This document shows positions 26,944 to 35,491 of a DNA stretch of 64,000 nt, one piece after another; position 1 is the stretch's first letter, and each line of letters starts with the position of its first letter. The stretch is taken from positions 185,949-249,948 of the forward strand of contig JAJPHL010000042.1 in the NCBI GenBank assembly GCA_021325275.1, written 5' to 3'. The translations under genes and the position numbers were made by a program. The notes under the pieces were generated by a model. It saw only the letters and a list, made by a program, of their open reading frames with translations. It made no database searches and was not told where the DNA came from. The DNA comes from Terriglobia bacterium (GTDB taxonomy: Bacteria; Acidobacteriota; Terriglobia; JAJPHL01).

Positions 26944-28383
26944 ATGACGTCTTGGAAGAAAATCACGATCGCAGTTGTTCTTGTGGCGGCTCTGGGAGGC
27001 ATCGTTGCCTTCAGCGTGCAGATGAGCGGCAAGGATGTGGTAACGGTTCAAACGGGACGCGCGCTGAAGCAGGACCTTTCGCAGGTGGTCACGGCTTCAG
27101 GCGAGGTCAAGCCACTGAACTACGTCAACGTGAGCGCCATGGCATACGGGCGCATCACGGAAATCGACGTGAAGGAAGGCGATCGCGTAAAGAAGGGCCA
27201 GATTCTGGCGAAGCTCGAATCGGTTCAGCCGAAATCAGACTTAGAAGCCCAGCAAGCGCAGACGCAGAGCGCCTTGATGGCCGCGAAGTCGTCGGAGGCC
27301 AACGTCGCTTCGATGGAAGCGGCGAACAACACCGCCAAGGCCGACGAAATCCGCGGAAAGGCGCAACTGGAGCAGGCGCGCCTCGATCTCGATCGTGCCA
27401 AGGGATTGTTCAAGGATCAATTGATCGCCAAGGCGGACTACGACGCCAAGGTCGCGGCGTATGACGTTGCGTTGGCGTCGAACAATCAGTCCAAGGCGCG
27501 CACCGAGCAAGCTAAGGCGCAGTGGGAACAGTCCAAGCAACAATGGGCGCAAGCCAAGGCCGGCGTCAACCAGAATGAAAAAGCCATGGATGCGTTCAAG
27601 GATCGCCTCGATAAAACGATGTTCGTGGCGCCACTCGACGGCATGGTTTCCGATTTGCCGGTGCACGTCGGCGAGTACATGGTGGTTGGTGTCCAGAATA
27701 ATCCAGGCAGTTCGCTGATGACGATCGCCGATATGTCGGTGGTCACCGCCGAATTGCGCGTGGACGAAACCGACATCGTGAACATCGCGATGGGGCAGCC
27801 GGCGGAAGTGCGCATCGACGCGGTGCCGGACAAAGTATTCAGCGCGAAGGTCACCGAAATCGGCAACACCGCGATCATTCGTTCCACCGGTGTCGCCACA
27901 TCGCAGTCCAACACGGGCAGCCAGGAAGCAAAGGATTTCAAGGTCGTCGTGACGTTTGACAATCCGCCCCAGTTGCTGCGTCCGGGACTCTCGTGCACGA
28001 CGAAAATCACCACGTCGTCGAAGAAGAACATCCTGACGGTGCCGATCCAGGCGCTGACGATTCGGCAGAAGGGCGATCTCGAGGACCAGAACAAAAAGAC
28101 GACTGGCGGCACGACCACGCACGCCGCGGCGCCCGAAACCGAGCAGGCCAAGAAGGAAGACAAGAAGGAACTGCAAGGCGTCTTCGTGATCGAAGGCGAA
28201 AAAGCCGTGTTCAAAACGGTGACCACGGGAATCACCGGCACCACTGACATCGAGGTTACCGGCGGGTTGCCGGACAACGCCCAAATCGTTACGGGCAGTT
28301 ATCGGGTCCTGCGAACATTGAAGAACAACGCCAAGATCAAGATCGACAACAAGGCGCCGGTGGTCGACCAGAAGACGTCGTAG
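26944..28383 (+). CDS. MacA-type periplasmic adaptor (HlyD/RND membrane-fusion protein)
   Basis: The 479-residue protein has one N-terminal membrane anchor (about residues 7-25), a barrel-sandwich segment ([36 protein letters not shown]), a coiled-coil hairpin (about 100-225, Ala/Gln/Lys-rich heptads), and a beta-barrel domain with [13 protein letters not shown]. It connects an inner-membrane ABC exporter to an outer-membrane channel. A Lys/Thr/Glu-rich insertion lies near residues 385-415. It is the first of four genes in one direction with an ABC ATPase and two permeases. Confidence 0.93.
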   Translation: MTSWKKITIAVVLVAALGGIVAFSVQMSGKDVVTVQTGRALKQDLSQVVTASGEVKPLNYVNVSAMAYGRITEIDVKEGDRVKKGQILAKLESVQPKSDLEAQQAQTQSALMAAKSSEANVASMEAANNTAKADEIRGKAQLEQARLDLDRAKGLFKDQLIAKADYDAKVAAYDVALASNNQSKARTEQAKAQWEQSKQQWAQAKAGVNQNEKAMDAFKDRLDKTMFVAPLDGMVSDLPVHVGEYMVVGVQNNPGSSLMTIADMSVVTAELRVDETDIVNIAMGQPAEVRIDAVPDKVFSAKVTEIGNTAIIRSTGVATSQSNTGSQEAKDFKVVVTFDNPPQLLRPGLSCTTKITTSSKKNILTVPIQALTIRQKGDLEDQNKKTTGGTTTHAAAPETEQAKKEDKKELQGVFVIEGEKAVFKTVTTGITGTTDIEVTGGLPDNAQIVTGSYRVLRTLKNNAKIKIDNKAPVVDQKTS

Positions 28384-28411
28384 TTTCGAAAGAAAGCTCG
28401 AAGAAAAATCC

Positions 28412-29155
28412 ATGGCCACCGCGAATCTGGAAATCAAGCCCACGCCGGTCCCGCCGCCTGCCGGCGTGCTGATCCACACCGACGATCTGTGGAAGACCTA
28501 TCAAATGGGCTCCACGGAAATTCACGCCGTGCAGGGTGTGAGCATTTCCATTCGCCGCAACGAATACGTGGCGATCATGGGACCGTCGGGATCAGGCAAG
28601 TCGACGCTGATGAACTTGATCGGCTGCCTCGACACGCCGTCGAAGGGCGCGTACTGGATCAACAATCGCCTGGTCAGCGAAATGAACGACGACGAGTTGG
28701 CTTACATCCGCAACAAGGAAATCGGTTTCGTCTTTCAGACGTTCAACCTGTTGGCGCGCGCCACGGCGCTGCACAACGTGGAGCTTCCGTTGATCTACAA
28801 CGGAACACCGGCGGACAAGCGGATCGAACGCGCCAAGGAGTCGCTGCGCTTGGTGGATCTGGCCGAGCGCATGGATCACCGGCCCAACGAATTATCCGGC
28901 GGCCAACGGCAGCGTGTGGCGATCGCGCGTGCGCTGGTGAACTCGCCGTCGTTGATTTTGGCGGACGAGCCGACCGGGAATCTCGATTCGAAGACCGGCG
29001 TTGAGATCATGGCTTTGTTCGATGAGCTACATCGTCAAGGCAACACGATCGTAGTGGTGACGCACGAGCACGACATCGCCGAATACGCGCATCGCGTGAT
29101 TCAAATCCGCGACGGCAAGGTCTTCAAGGACGAGCCGACCGCTCGGGCCAAGTAG
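28412..29155 (+). CDS. ABC transporter ATP-binding protein, MacB/LolD type
   Basis: The 247-residue ATPase has a Walker [11 protein letters not shown]-loop [14 protein letters not shown] signature LSGGQRQR, Walker [14 protein letters not shown], and H-loop [11 protein letters not shown]. The [11 protein letters not shown] and PTGNLDS wording is typical of the MacB/LolD/FtsE group. An N-terminal Pro-rich extension of about 20 residues precedes the domain. It should energise the two permeases encoded just downstream (11 and 30 bp gaps follow each gene). Confidence 0.96.
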   Translation: MATANLEIKPTPVPPPAGVLIHTDDLWKTYQMGSTEIHAVQGVSISIRRNEYVAIMGPSGSGKSTLMNLIGCLDTPSKGAYWINNRLVSEMNDDELAYIRNKEIGFVFQTFNLLARATALHNVELPLIYNGTPADKRIERAKESLRLVDLAERMDHRPNELSGGQRQRVAIARALVNSPSLILADEPTGNLDSKTGVEIMALFDELHRQGNTIVVVTHEHDIAEYAHRVIQIRDGKVFKDEPTARAK

Positions 29156-29166
29156 AGGCGGCTGCC

Positions 29167-30390
29167 ATGCTGTTCACCGAATCCTTCAAGCTGGCGATCG
29201 ACACGCTGCGCAGCCACAAGTTACGTTCGTTCCTCACGCTGCTCGGCGTGATCATCTCCGTTTCCACGCTCATCGCCGTGGTCAGTGTGCTCACGGGGAC
29301 GGACTTGTACGTCAGAGACCACATTTCGAACTTGGGCTCGAACGTCTTCGCGGTCAACCGCTTCGGAATCATTAACAACTTGAAAGATTGGGTCGACGCG
29401 CAGAAGCGCAAGCGCATCAACATCGAAGACATGGAGTGGTTGGGCGAGAACATGCGCCTCGCCAAGGCCGTGGGCGGAGCGTCGGGGCACTTGTCTGATG
29501 TGAAGTGCGGCAATCAATCGCTGCAGGACGTGAACATCAAGGGCGTCACGCCGAACATGATCGGTATCGGCACCGAACAAGTTCAAACCGGACGCTACAT
29601 CACCGACGCCGACTATCAACGCCACACCTATTCCGCCTTTGTCGGCTTCGATGTGGCCGACAAACTTTTCCCCGGTCTTGATCCGATCGGCAAGGAAGTG
29701 TTTTTCCGCGGCCAGAGTTTTACCGTGGTTGGTGTGGCAAAAACGATCGGTTCGGCTTTCGGACAGTCTCAGGACAATTTCATCATTATTCCCCTGACTA
29801 CATTTTTTAAGCTCTTCGATGACAACCGGTTTCAGAGCGTCAGCATTCAGATCCAAGCGGCGGACGCCGGCCTGATGCAACAAACGCAAGACGAAGCACG
29901 CCTATTGATGCGAGCCCGCCGCCACGTGAAGTACGCCGACAAAGACGATTTCGGCATCGTCAGTTCGGACGCGTTGATGGAGCTGTTTCACAGCATCGTA
30001 GGCGTGGTCGCGTACGTGGCCGTCATTGTGACGGGCGTCTTCATGGTGGTCGGCGGAATCGTGATCATGAATATCATGCTGGCTGCCGTCTCGGAACGGA
30101 CGCACGAGATCGGAATCCGTAAATCCTTGGGTGCGCGCCGCAGCGACATTCTGTTGCAGTTTTTGGTTGAGGCTGCGATGCTCTCGACAGCCGGAGGAGT
30201 CTTCGGCGTTTTTATCGCCTGGGTGGGAACCCAGATCATGTCGGCGAGCACTCCCATTCCTTCCACGCTGCCAGTTTGGATTGTGGTCACGGCCGTGTTG
30301 GTTTCAGCGGCAGTAGGGCTGTTCTTCGGCATTTATCCGGCCAATAAAGCTGCGCGCCTCGATCCGATTGCCGCCCTGCGTGCAGACTAA
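29167..30390 (+). CDS. ABC transporter permease, MacB type (first of two)
   Basis: The 407-residue protein has the MacB permease layout: one N-terminal membrane helix (LRSFLTLLGVIISVSTLIAVVSV), a large periplasmic MacB_PCD domain, then three C-terminal helices (FtsX domain; GGIVIMNIMLAAVSERTHEIGIRKSLGA). Unlike E. coli MacB it lacks its own ATPase, which the preceding gene supplies. The periplasmic domain would contact the MacA-type adaptor. Substrate unknown. Confidence 0.94.
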   Translation: MLFTESFKLAIDTLRSHKLRSFLTLLGVIISVSTLIAVVSVLTGTDLYVRDHISNLGSNVFAVNRFGIINNLKDWVDAQKRKRINIEDMEWLGENMRLAKAVGGASGHLSDVKCGNQSLQDVNIKGVTPNMIGIGTEQVQTGRYITDADYQRHTYSAFVGFDVADKLFPGLDPIGKEVFFRGQSFTVVGVAKTIGSAFGQSQDNFIIIPLTTFFKLFDDNRFQSVSIQIQAADAGLMQQTQDEARLLMRARRHVKYADKDDFGIVSSDALMELFHSIVGVVAYVAVIVTGVFMVVGGIVIMNIMLAAVSERTHEIGIRKSLGARRSDILLQFLVEAAMLSTAGGVFGVFIAWVGTQIMSASTPIPSTLPVWIVVTAVLVSAAVGLFFGIYPANKAARLDPIAALRAD

Positions 30391-30419
30391 AGACAGCCGA
30401 CTAGCGAAAGCAAACTACG

Positions 30420-31655
30420 ATGAGCAGCTTCCGAGAGAATCTGAGACTGGCGCTGGGTACGATCAACAGCAACAAGACGCGTTCCGTGCTGACGATTCTC
30501 GGCGTCGTGATCGGCGTGACCTGCGTGATCCTCATTGGATCGATCCTCACCGGCATGAATCGCAGCATCACGCAGTCGCTGGAAGGTTTTGGCGTCAACA
30601 ATGTTTTCGTGCAGAAGATGAACATGGGGCCGCGCAACGGCCGGCCTTCGCGCTCCGAGCGCACGCGCAAGCCGATTTCCTACGAAAACTACGAAGCAGT
30701 GAAGGAAGGCTGCAAAGTTTGTAGTCAAGTGCTGCTGACGATCTACGGTCAAACGATCAGCAAGGCGAGTTACAAATCGCTGGAGATGTTGAATCCCGAT
30801 TTCCAAGGCACCTACCCGAACTTTCCCGACGTCATGAACATGTCGGTGCGTTCGGGCCGCATGTTCACCGAGGGAGAGAATAGTCACAGCGCGGCGGTCT
30901 GCGTGATCGGGAACGACGTGGCCGACACGCTGTTCCCCGGACAAGATCCGATCGGAAAACCGGTGATGGTGAACGAACACACCTTCGAGGTGATCGGCGT
31001 GTTCGAGAAGAAGAAACAAGGTTCCGTCGGGGAAAACTCGCAGGATACGACGATCGCCGTGCCTTACGAGACGTATCGGAAGATGTTTCCCTCGAACAAG
31101 GAGCACTTTCTCGCCGCTCAGTCGATGCAAGGACATTTGGACGAAGCGGTCGATCAAGTGCGCGCCGCGCTGCGCCGGAGCCGCCGCGACAAGTACGATG
31201 AGCAAGACTCCTTCGGCATCGCAACCGCGGAATCCTTCATCGAACAATTCCACGCTCTCACCGGCGGCGTCGCTGCGGTCATGATCGTGATTTCTTCCAT
31301 TGGATTGCTCGTCGGCGGCATCGGGGTGATGAACATCATGCTCGTGTCGGTCACCGAGCGCACGCGTGAGATCGGTATTCGCAAAGCGATCGGCGCGAAA
31401 CGTCACGACATCACACTGCAGTTCCTGCTGGAAGCTGCCGCCCTCACGGGCCTGGGCGGCTTGATCGGCATCCTGGCCGGTTTCATGGGCGCCGGCATCA
31501 TCAAACTGATCTCGCCGGATTTTCCGATATCTGTGCCGCTATGGGGTGTCGCGGCTGGCTTGATCGTTTCAGTCAGCGTCGGCGTTTTCTTCGGCCTTTG
31601 GCCCGCGATGAAAGCCGCGCGCCTCGATCCCGTGGAAGCTCTGCGCTACGAGTAA
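30420..31655 (+). CDS. ABC transporter permease, MacB type (second of two)
   Basis: The 411-residue protein has the same layout as the preceding permease (first helix VLTILGVVIGVTCVILIGSIL; FtsX end GGIGVMNIMLVSVTERTREIGIRKAIGA) but a distinct periplasmic domain. The pair could form a heterodimer, whereas MacB is a homodimer. The sequence shows two similar but non-identical half-transporters served by one ATPase gene. Heterodimer assembly is inference. Confidence 0.94.
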   Translation: MSSFRENLRLALGTINSNKTRSVLTILGVVIGVTCVILIGSILTGMNRSITQSLEGFGVNNVFVQKMNMGPRNGRPSRSERTRKPISYENYEAVKEGCKVCSQVLLTIYGQTISKASYKSLEMLNPDFQGTYPNFPDVMNMSVRSGRMFTEGENSHSAAVCVIGNDVADTLFPGQDPIGKPVMVNEHTFEVIGVFEKKKQGSVGENSQDTTIAVPYETYRKMFPSNKEHFLAAQSMQGHLDEAVDQVRAALRRSRRDKYDEQDSFGIATAESFIEQFHALTGGVAAVMIVISSIGLLVGGIGVMNIMLVSVTERTREIGIRKAIGAKRHDITLQFLLEAAALTGLGGLIGILAGFMGAGIIKLISPDFPISVPLWGVAAGLIVSVSVGVFFGLWPAMKAARLDPVEALRYE

Positions 31656-31701
31656 TTCCTCTTTCAACTGCTTGACACCGTTTTACAAGGTCTCCCCTTG
31701 G

Positions 31702-31737
31702 CATTCGACAAGAGGCGCGGTATTCTCTTGTCGAATG
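31702..31737. promoter_or_regulatory. Perfect 13-bp inverted repeat upstream of the PadR gene
   Basis: CATTCGACAAGAG (31702-31714) and CTCTTGTCGAATG (31725-31737) are perfect inverted copies with a 10-bp spacer, ending 20 bp before the padR start. It could be a PadR operator or the terminator of the preceding permease operon. A TTGACA lies upstream near 31672. Confidence 0.55.
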
Positions 31738-31757
31738 GCTAGAGGAGGGTCGCGATC

Positions 31758-32093
31758 TTGGCAGCTTCAAAATCCGATTTACTGCAAGGCACGCTTGACG
31801 TGCTGGTTCTAAAAACGCTGGCGCTCGAGCCGATGCACGGCTGGGGCATTTCCCAGCGCATCCAACAAGTTTCCGACGGCGTGCTTAGCGTCACCCAAGG
31901 CTCGCTTTATCCCGCGCTGCATCGCCTGGAGCGCCAGGGCTGGATCGAGTCGCGTTGGAGCGCGTCGGAAAACAATCGCCAAGCGAAATACTACGAACTC
32001 ACCAAGCGCGGCCGGAAACGGCTGACCGAAGAGACCGAAGACTGGGAACGCTTCGCGGCGGCGATGGGTCGCGTATTGAGGGCAGAATCATGA
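31758..32093 (+). CDS. PadR-family transcriptional regulator
   Basis: The 111-residue winged-helix protein is a typical short PadR: DLLQGTLDVLVLKTLALEPMHGWGI, SQRIQQVSDGVLSVTQGSLYPALHRLERQGWIESRW, and KYYELTKRGRKRL. It begins with TTG; a Shine-Dalgarno (AGAGGAGGG) supports it and no ATG is closer. Its stop overlaps the start of the ADOP permease by four bases (ATGA), so it likely regulates that gene. PadR-ADOP pairing is common in acidobacteria. Confidence 0.95.
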   Translation: MAASKSDLLQGTLDVLVLKTLALEPMHGWGISQRIQQVSDGVLSVTQGSLYPALHRLERQGWIESRWSASENNRQAKYYELTKRGRKRLTEETEDWERFAAAMGRVLRAES

Positions 32094-34747
32094 ACAACTC
32101 CTGGAAGAATTTCTTTCTGCCGCGACGCGCCGAAAGGGAACTGGACGCGGAAATGCGCGACCACTTGGATCGCCAGATCGCCGAGAACGTCCGCCGCGGC
32201 ATGACGCCCGACGAAGCGCGCCGACAAGCGATGATCAGTCTCGGCGGCATCGAGCAAGTCAAACAGGATTGCCGTGACGAACGCCCCGCGCGACTCCTGG
32301 CCGATCTTTGGAGAGACGTTCGGCATAGCGTGCGCGGATTGCGCCGTCGTCCCGGCTTCGCGGCGGTCGCGGTGATCACCATGGCGTTGGGGATCGGCGC
32401 GAATACCGCAGTCTTTAGCGTTGTCTACGGCGTGCTGATGCGCCCGCTGCCGTTTGCGAATGGACGTCGTCTCATCGTGTTGCAGCAAACCGCGCCCAAA
32501 GCGGGCTTGCACGACGTGCCGTTCTCGGTGAAGGAGCTCAACGATTACCTCACCCAGAGCCGTACGCTCGAAGGAATCGCGGAGCACCACTCGATGTCGT
32601 TCCTGCTGCTGGGCGGTGAAGAGCCGCTGCGTGTGCAGACCGGCGTCGTGTCGGCGAATTTCTTCAGCCTCTTCGGCGTGCAGCCGGTTGCCGGACGCAC
32701 GTTCACTGACTCCGATGCCAGCCACGACGCGCCGGGCGTGTTGATCGCTACCGACAAATTTTGGAAGGAACACTTGGGCGGCGATCCGAAAGCTATCGGT
32801 CGCGTCTTCCAAATGAGCGGACGCTCGCACACCCTCATCGGCATTCTGCCGCCGATTCCGCAGTATCCCATTCGCGACGACGTTTACATGCCGGTATCGA
32901 GTTGTCCCACACGTTCGTCCGCGGCATTCATCGGCGACCGCACCGCGCGAATGATGACGGCGTTTGGATTGCTGAAACCCGGAGTGACGCTGGAGGAAGC
33001 GCGCACCGACGCGGCGGTGATCGCGGCGCGCCTGGAGAAGACGTATCCCGAAGTCTACAAACCGCAATACGGCTACGGTTCCTACGTGAACTTGTTCCGC
33101 GACGAACTTTCGGTGCGAGCCAAGGCCAACATGGCTCCGTTGTTGGCGGCCGCCGGCTTCGTGCTGCTGATCGCCTGCGCAAGCGTCGCGAATTTGATGC
33201 TGGCGCGCGTGACGCGGCAGGAACGCGAACTTTCGATTCGCGCGGCGCTCGGCGCCACGCGCGGCCGCTTGATGCGCCAATTGCTGACCGAGAGCATGAT
33301 CCTGTCGCTGGCCGGCGGTTTACTCGGATTGCAGTTGGCTCCTCCGGCGATTTCCGGCCTGACGCTTTTAGCCGAGCAGTTTTCGGCGCGGACCGGCGAG
33401 ATTCGCATTGATCTGCCGGTGTTGCTTTTCACGTTGCTGATCTCCGTCGCTACGGGAGTGTTGTTCGGCCTCGCCCCCGCCGTGGGACTGCGCCGCGATC
33501 CGAATGAAACGCTGAAGGAAGGCGCGGGGCGCAGCACGGAAACCGCCGGCCGTCAGCGCATGAGAAAAATTCTTGTTGTCGCGCAACTGGCGTTTTCATT
33601 TGTGCTGCTGGCCGGAGCCGGTTTGGCGATCCGCAGTCTTTGGAAACTGCTGACGGTCGACGGTGGCTATCGCGCCGAGAAAGTGCTGGTGTTGCGTTTC
33701 TCGGCCAGCTCCGCCCGTTACAAGGGTCCCCAAGCTTTCCTGACGTTGAACCAGCGTGTTCTCGATTCGGTTCATCAACTGCCCGGCGTGCGCTCGGCTG
33801 CCGTTTCGCTGAACTATCCGTTGAATCCCAACGCGATTGCGGCAGACGATGGATTCAACCGGCGCGAATTCCTCATCCAAGACCGTCCGTTGGCCAAAGG
33901 ACAACTGGCCCCGCAAGTGGAGTTTTCGGTGGCCAGTCCCGAGTATTTGGACACGGTGGGGATTCCGCTCGTGAAAGGGCGCTGGTTCACGGAGCAGGAC
34001 CGCGGCGAATCGCTACAAGTGGCTGCCATCAACGAAAGCATGGCGAAACATCGCTGGCCCGGCGAAGATCCTCTCGGTCGTCGCGTGAGCTTCGACGAAG
34101 GAAAAACGTGGCTTACGGTGGCCGGCATCATCGGCGACGTGAAGGAAATGGGTCTCGATCGACCCGTGCCCGACGAGATCTACGTTCCCATGAAGCAGAA
34201 TCAATTCGGCGGCAACAATTTGCTGGTTCGCACAGCCACCGATCCCGATTCGATGGCGCGTGCGATCACCGGAGCGGTCCATCAAGCGGGTGCCGACATT
34301 GCGATCGATCGCGTGCGTTCCCTGGCGCAAGTTCGCGAGGAATCGGTGGCGTCGCCGCGACTCACCGCGATTCTCTTGGGAATCTTCGCGCTGCTGGCGC
34401 TGCTGATTACGGCAGTCGGCTTGGGTGGCGTGCTGGCCCTCGGCGTGAGCCAGCGTCGCCAGGAGTTGGGAATCCGTTTGGCGTTGGGCGCATCGCACAA
34501 GCAATTGGTGCGCATGGTTCTGTTCCAAGGATTGCGGCTCGCCGCTTTGGGGATCGCGATTGGATTGCCGTGCTCTCTGGCGCTGACGCGATTGGTCGCG
34601 GCGCTGCTCTATGATACGCCGCCGAACGATTTGCTCACGCTGTCGTGCGTCGCGTTGCTGCTGGGCATGGTCGCGGCCGCGGCATGTTTTGTGCCGGCGC
34701 GGCAAGCCACGCGCATCGATCCATTGGTCGCGTTGCGCGCGGAGTGA
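32090..34747 (+). CDS. ADOP-type duplicated orphan permease, with permease-prefix domain
   Basis: The 885-residue protein starts with a permease-prefix domain (residues ~1-75, ELDAEMRDHLDRQIAENVRRGMTP split as ELDAEMRDHLDRQ and GMTPDEARRQA), then two tandem FtsX/MacB permease halves. Helices include VAVITMALGIGANTAVFSVVYG and two C-terminal FtsX bundles (LLIACASVANLMLARVTRQ; LITAVGLGGVLALGVSQRRQELGIRLALGA). ADOP permeases have no partner ATPase gene and are expanded in Acidobacteriota; their transport role is unsettled. The start overlaps padR by four bases. Confidence 0.94.
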   Translation: MNNSWKNFFLPRRAERELDAEMRDHLDRQIAENVRRGMTPDEARRQAMISLGGIEQVKQDCRDERPARLLADLWRDVRHSVRGLRRRPGFAAVAVITMALGIGANTAVFSVVYGVLMRPLPFANGRRLIVLQQTAPKAGLHDVPFSVKELNDYLTQSRTLEGIAEHHSMSFLLLGGEEPLRVQTGVVSANFFSLFGVQPVAGRTFTDSDASHDAPGVLIATDKFWKEHLGGDPKAIGRVFQMSGRSHTLIGILPPIPQYPIRDDVYMPVSSCPTRSSAAFIGDRTARMMTAFGLLKPGVTLEEARTDAAVIAARLEKTYPEVYKPQYGYGSYVNLFRDELSVRAKANMAPLLAAAGFVLLIACASVANLMLARVTRQERELSIRAALGATRGRLMRQLLTESMILSLAGGLLGLQLAPPAISGLTLLAEQFSARTGEIRIDLPVLLFTLLISVATGVLFGLAPAVGLRRDPNETLKEGAGRSTETAGRQRMRKILVVAQLAFSFVLLAGAGLAIRSLWKLLTVDGGYRAEKVLVLRFSASSARYKGPQAFLTLNQRVLDSVHQLPGVRSAAVSLNYPLNPNAIAADDGFNRREFLIQDRPLAKGQLAPQVEFSVASPEYLDTVGIPLVKGRWFTEQDRGESLQVAAINESMAKHRWPGEDPLGRRVSFDEGKTWLTVAGIIGDVKEMGLDRPVPDEIYVPMKQNQFGGNNLLVRTATDPDSMARAITGAVHQAGADIAIDRVRSLAQVREESVASPRLTAILLGIFALLALLITAVGLGGVLALGVSQRRQELGIRLALGASHKQLVRMVLFQGLRLAALGIAIGLPCSLALTRLVAALLYDTPPNDLLTLSCVALLLGMVAAAACFVPARQATRIDPLVALRAE

Positions 34748-34762
34748 ATCTGGGAGGAAAAC

Positions 34763-35482
34763 ATGAATCGAAGGGAATTATTGGGCACAATGGCCGCGGG
34801 TTTGACGTTACCCGCCACCAATTTGTTCGGTGCGGCTCTCAAAGCCGGCGACAATCCGTTGACTCCGCCGGCGAAAGGAAAAATCCAAGTCGCGATGGTG
34901 CTGGGTCAAAATCCCGTGGTGATCGATTTCGCAGGGCCGTGGGGCGTCTTCGACGCGGTGCATGTGATGTCGCGCGGCACCACGATGGGCGAAATGATGC
35001 CATTCGAGATCTACACCGTTTCCGACCAACCGAAAGTCATGACCTCCGGCGCGGGCATGACGGGCGCGATGACTATCATGCCGGATCGTACACTCGCGAA
35101 CGCCGGGAAACCGCATGTGATCGTCATTCCGGCGCAGGAAGCGTCGGATGCGGAAATCGCGTGGATCAAGAAGGCCGCCGAAACCGCCGACGTGGTGATG
35201 TCGGTTTGCGCCGGTTCCTTCGTCCTAGCTCTCACCGGATTGTTGTCGGGCAAGGAAGCAACCACGCATCACGGACTCTACGACGATTTCGCGAAGAAGC
35301 ATCCCGAGATCAAAGTTGTGCGCGGGTCGCGCTTCGTCGAAGGACCGAAGATCTCGACCGGCGGCGGGCTGAGTTGCGGGATCGACCTGGCGTTGCGCGT
35401 CACCGAGCGCTACTTCGGCCGCGAGATTGCCCAGGGTACCGCGTCGAACCTGGAGTATCAAGGCAAGGGCTGGATCGTATAG
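34763..35482 (+). CDS. Tat-exported DJ-1/PfpI-family protein
   Basis: The 239-residue protein begins with a twin-arginine-like signal (NRRELLGTMAAGLTLPA). The core is DJ-1/PfpI: VVIDFAGPWGVFDAVHV near residues 52-68, and the nucleophilic elbow VVMSVCAGSF with Cys149. Members include isonitrile hydratase-like enzymes and the amidase domains of AraC-type regulators; the FAGPWGVFD wording is close to those. A GAGGAAAA Shine-Dalgarno precedes the ATG. Exported DJ-1 proteins are unusual. Substrate unknown. Confidence 0.9.
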   Translation: MNRRELLGTMAAGLTLPATNLFGAALKAGDNPLTPPAKGKIQVAMVLGQNPVVIDFAGPWGVFDAVHVMSRGTTMGEMMPFEIYTVSDQPKVMTSGAGMTGAMTIMPDRTLANAGKPHVIVIPAQEASDAEIAWIKKAAETADVVMSVCAGSFVLALTGLLSGKEATTHHGLYDDFAKKHPEIKVVRGSRFVEGPKISTGGGLSCGIDLALRVTERYFGREIAQGTASNLEYQGKGWIV

Positions 35483-35491
35483 TTCGCCCGT

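Noticed and set aside
32000..33280. CRISPR, tRNA or phage genes anywhere in the window
   Set aside because: No regularly spaced repeats, no tRNA T-loop signatures and no phage-type genes were found by eye; a tRNA scan was not possible.
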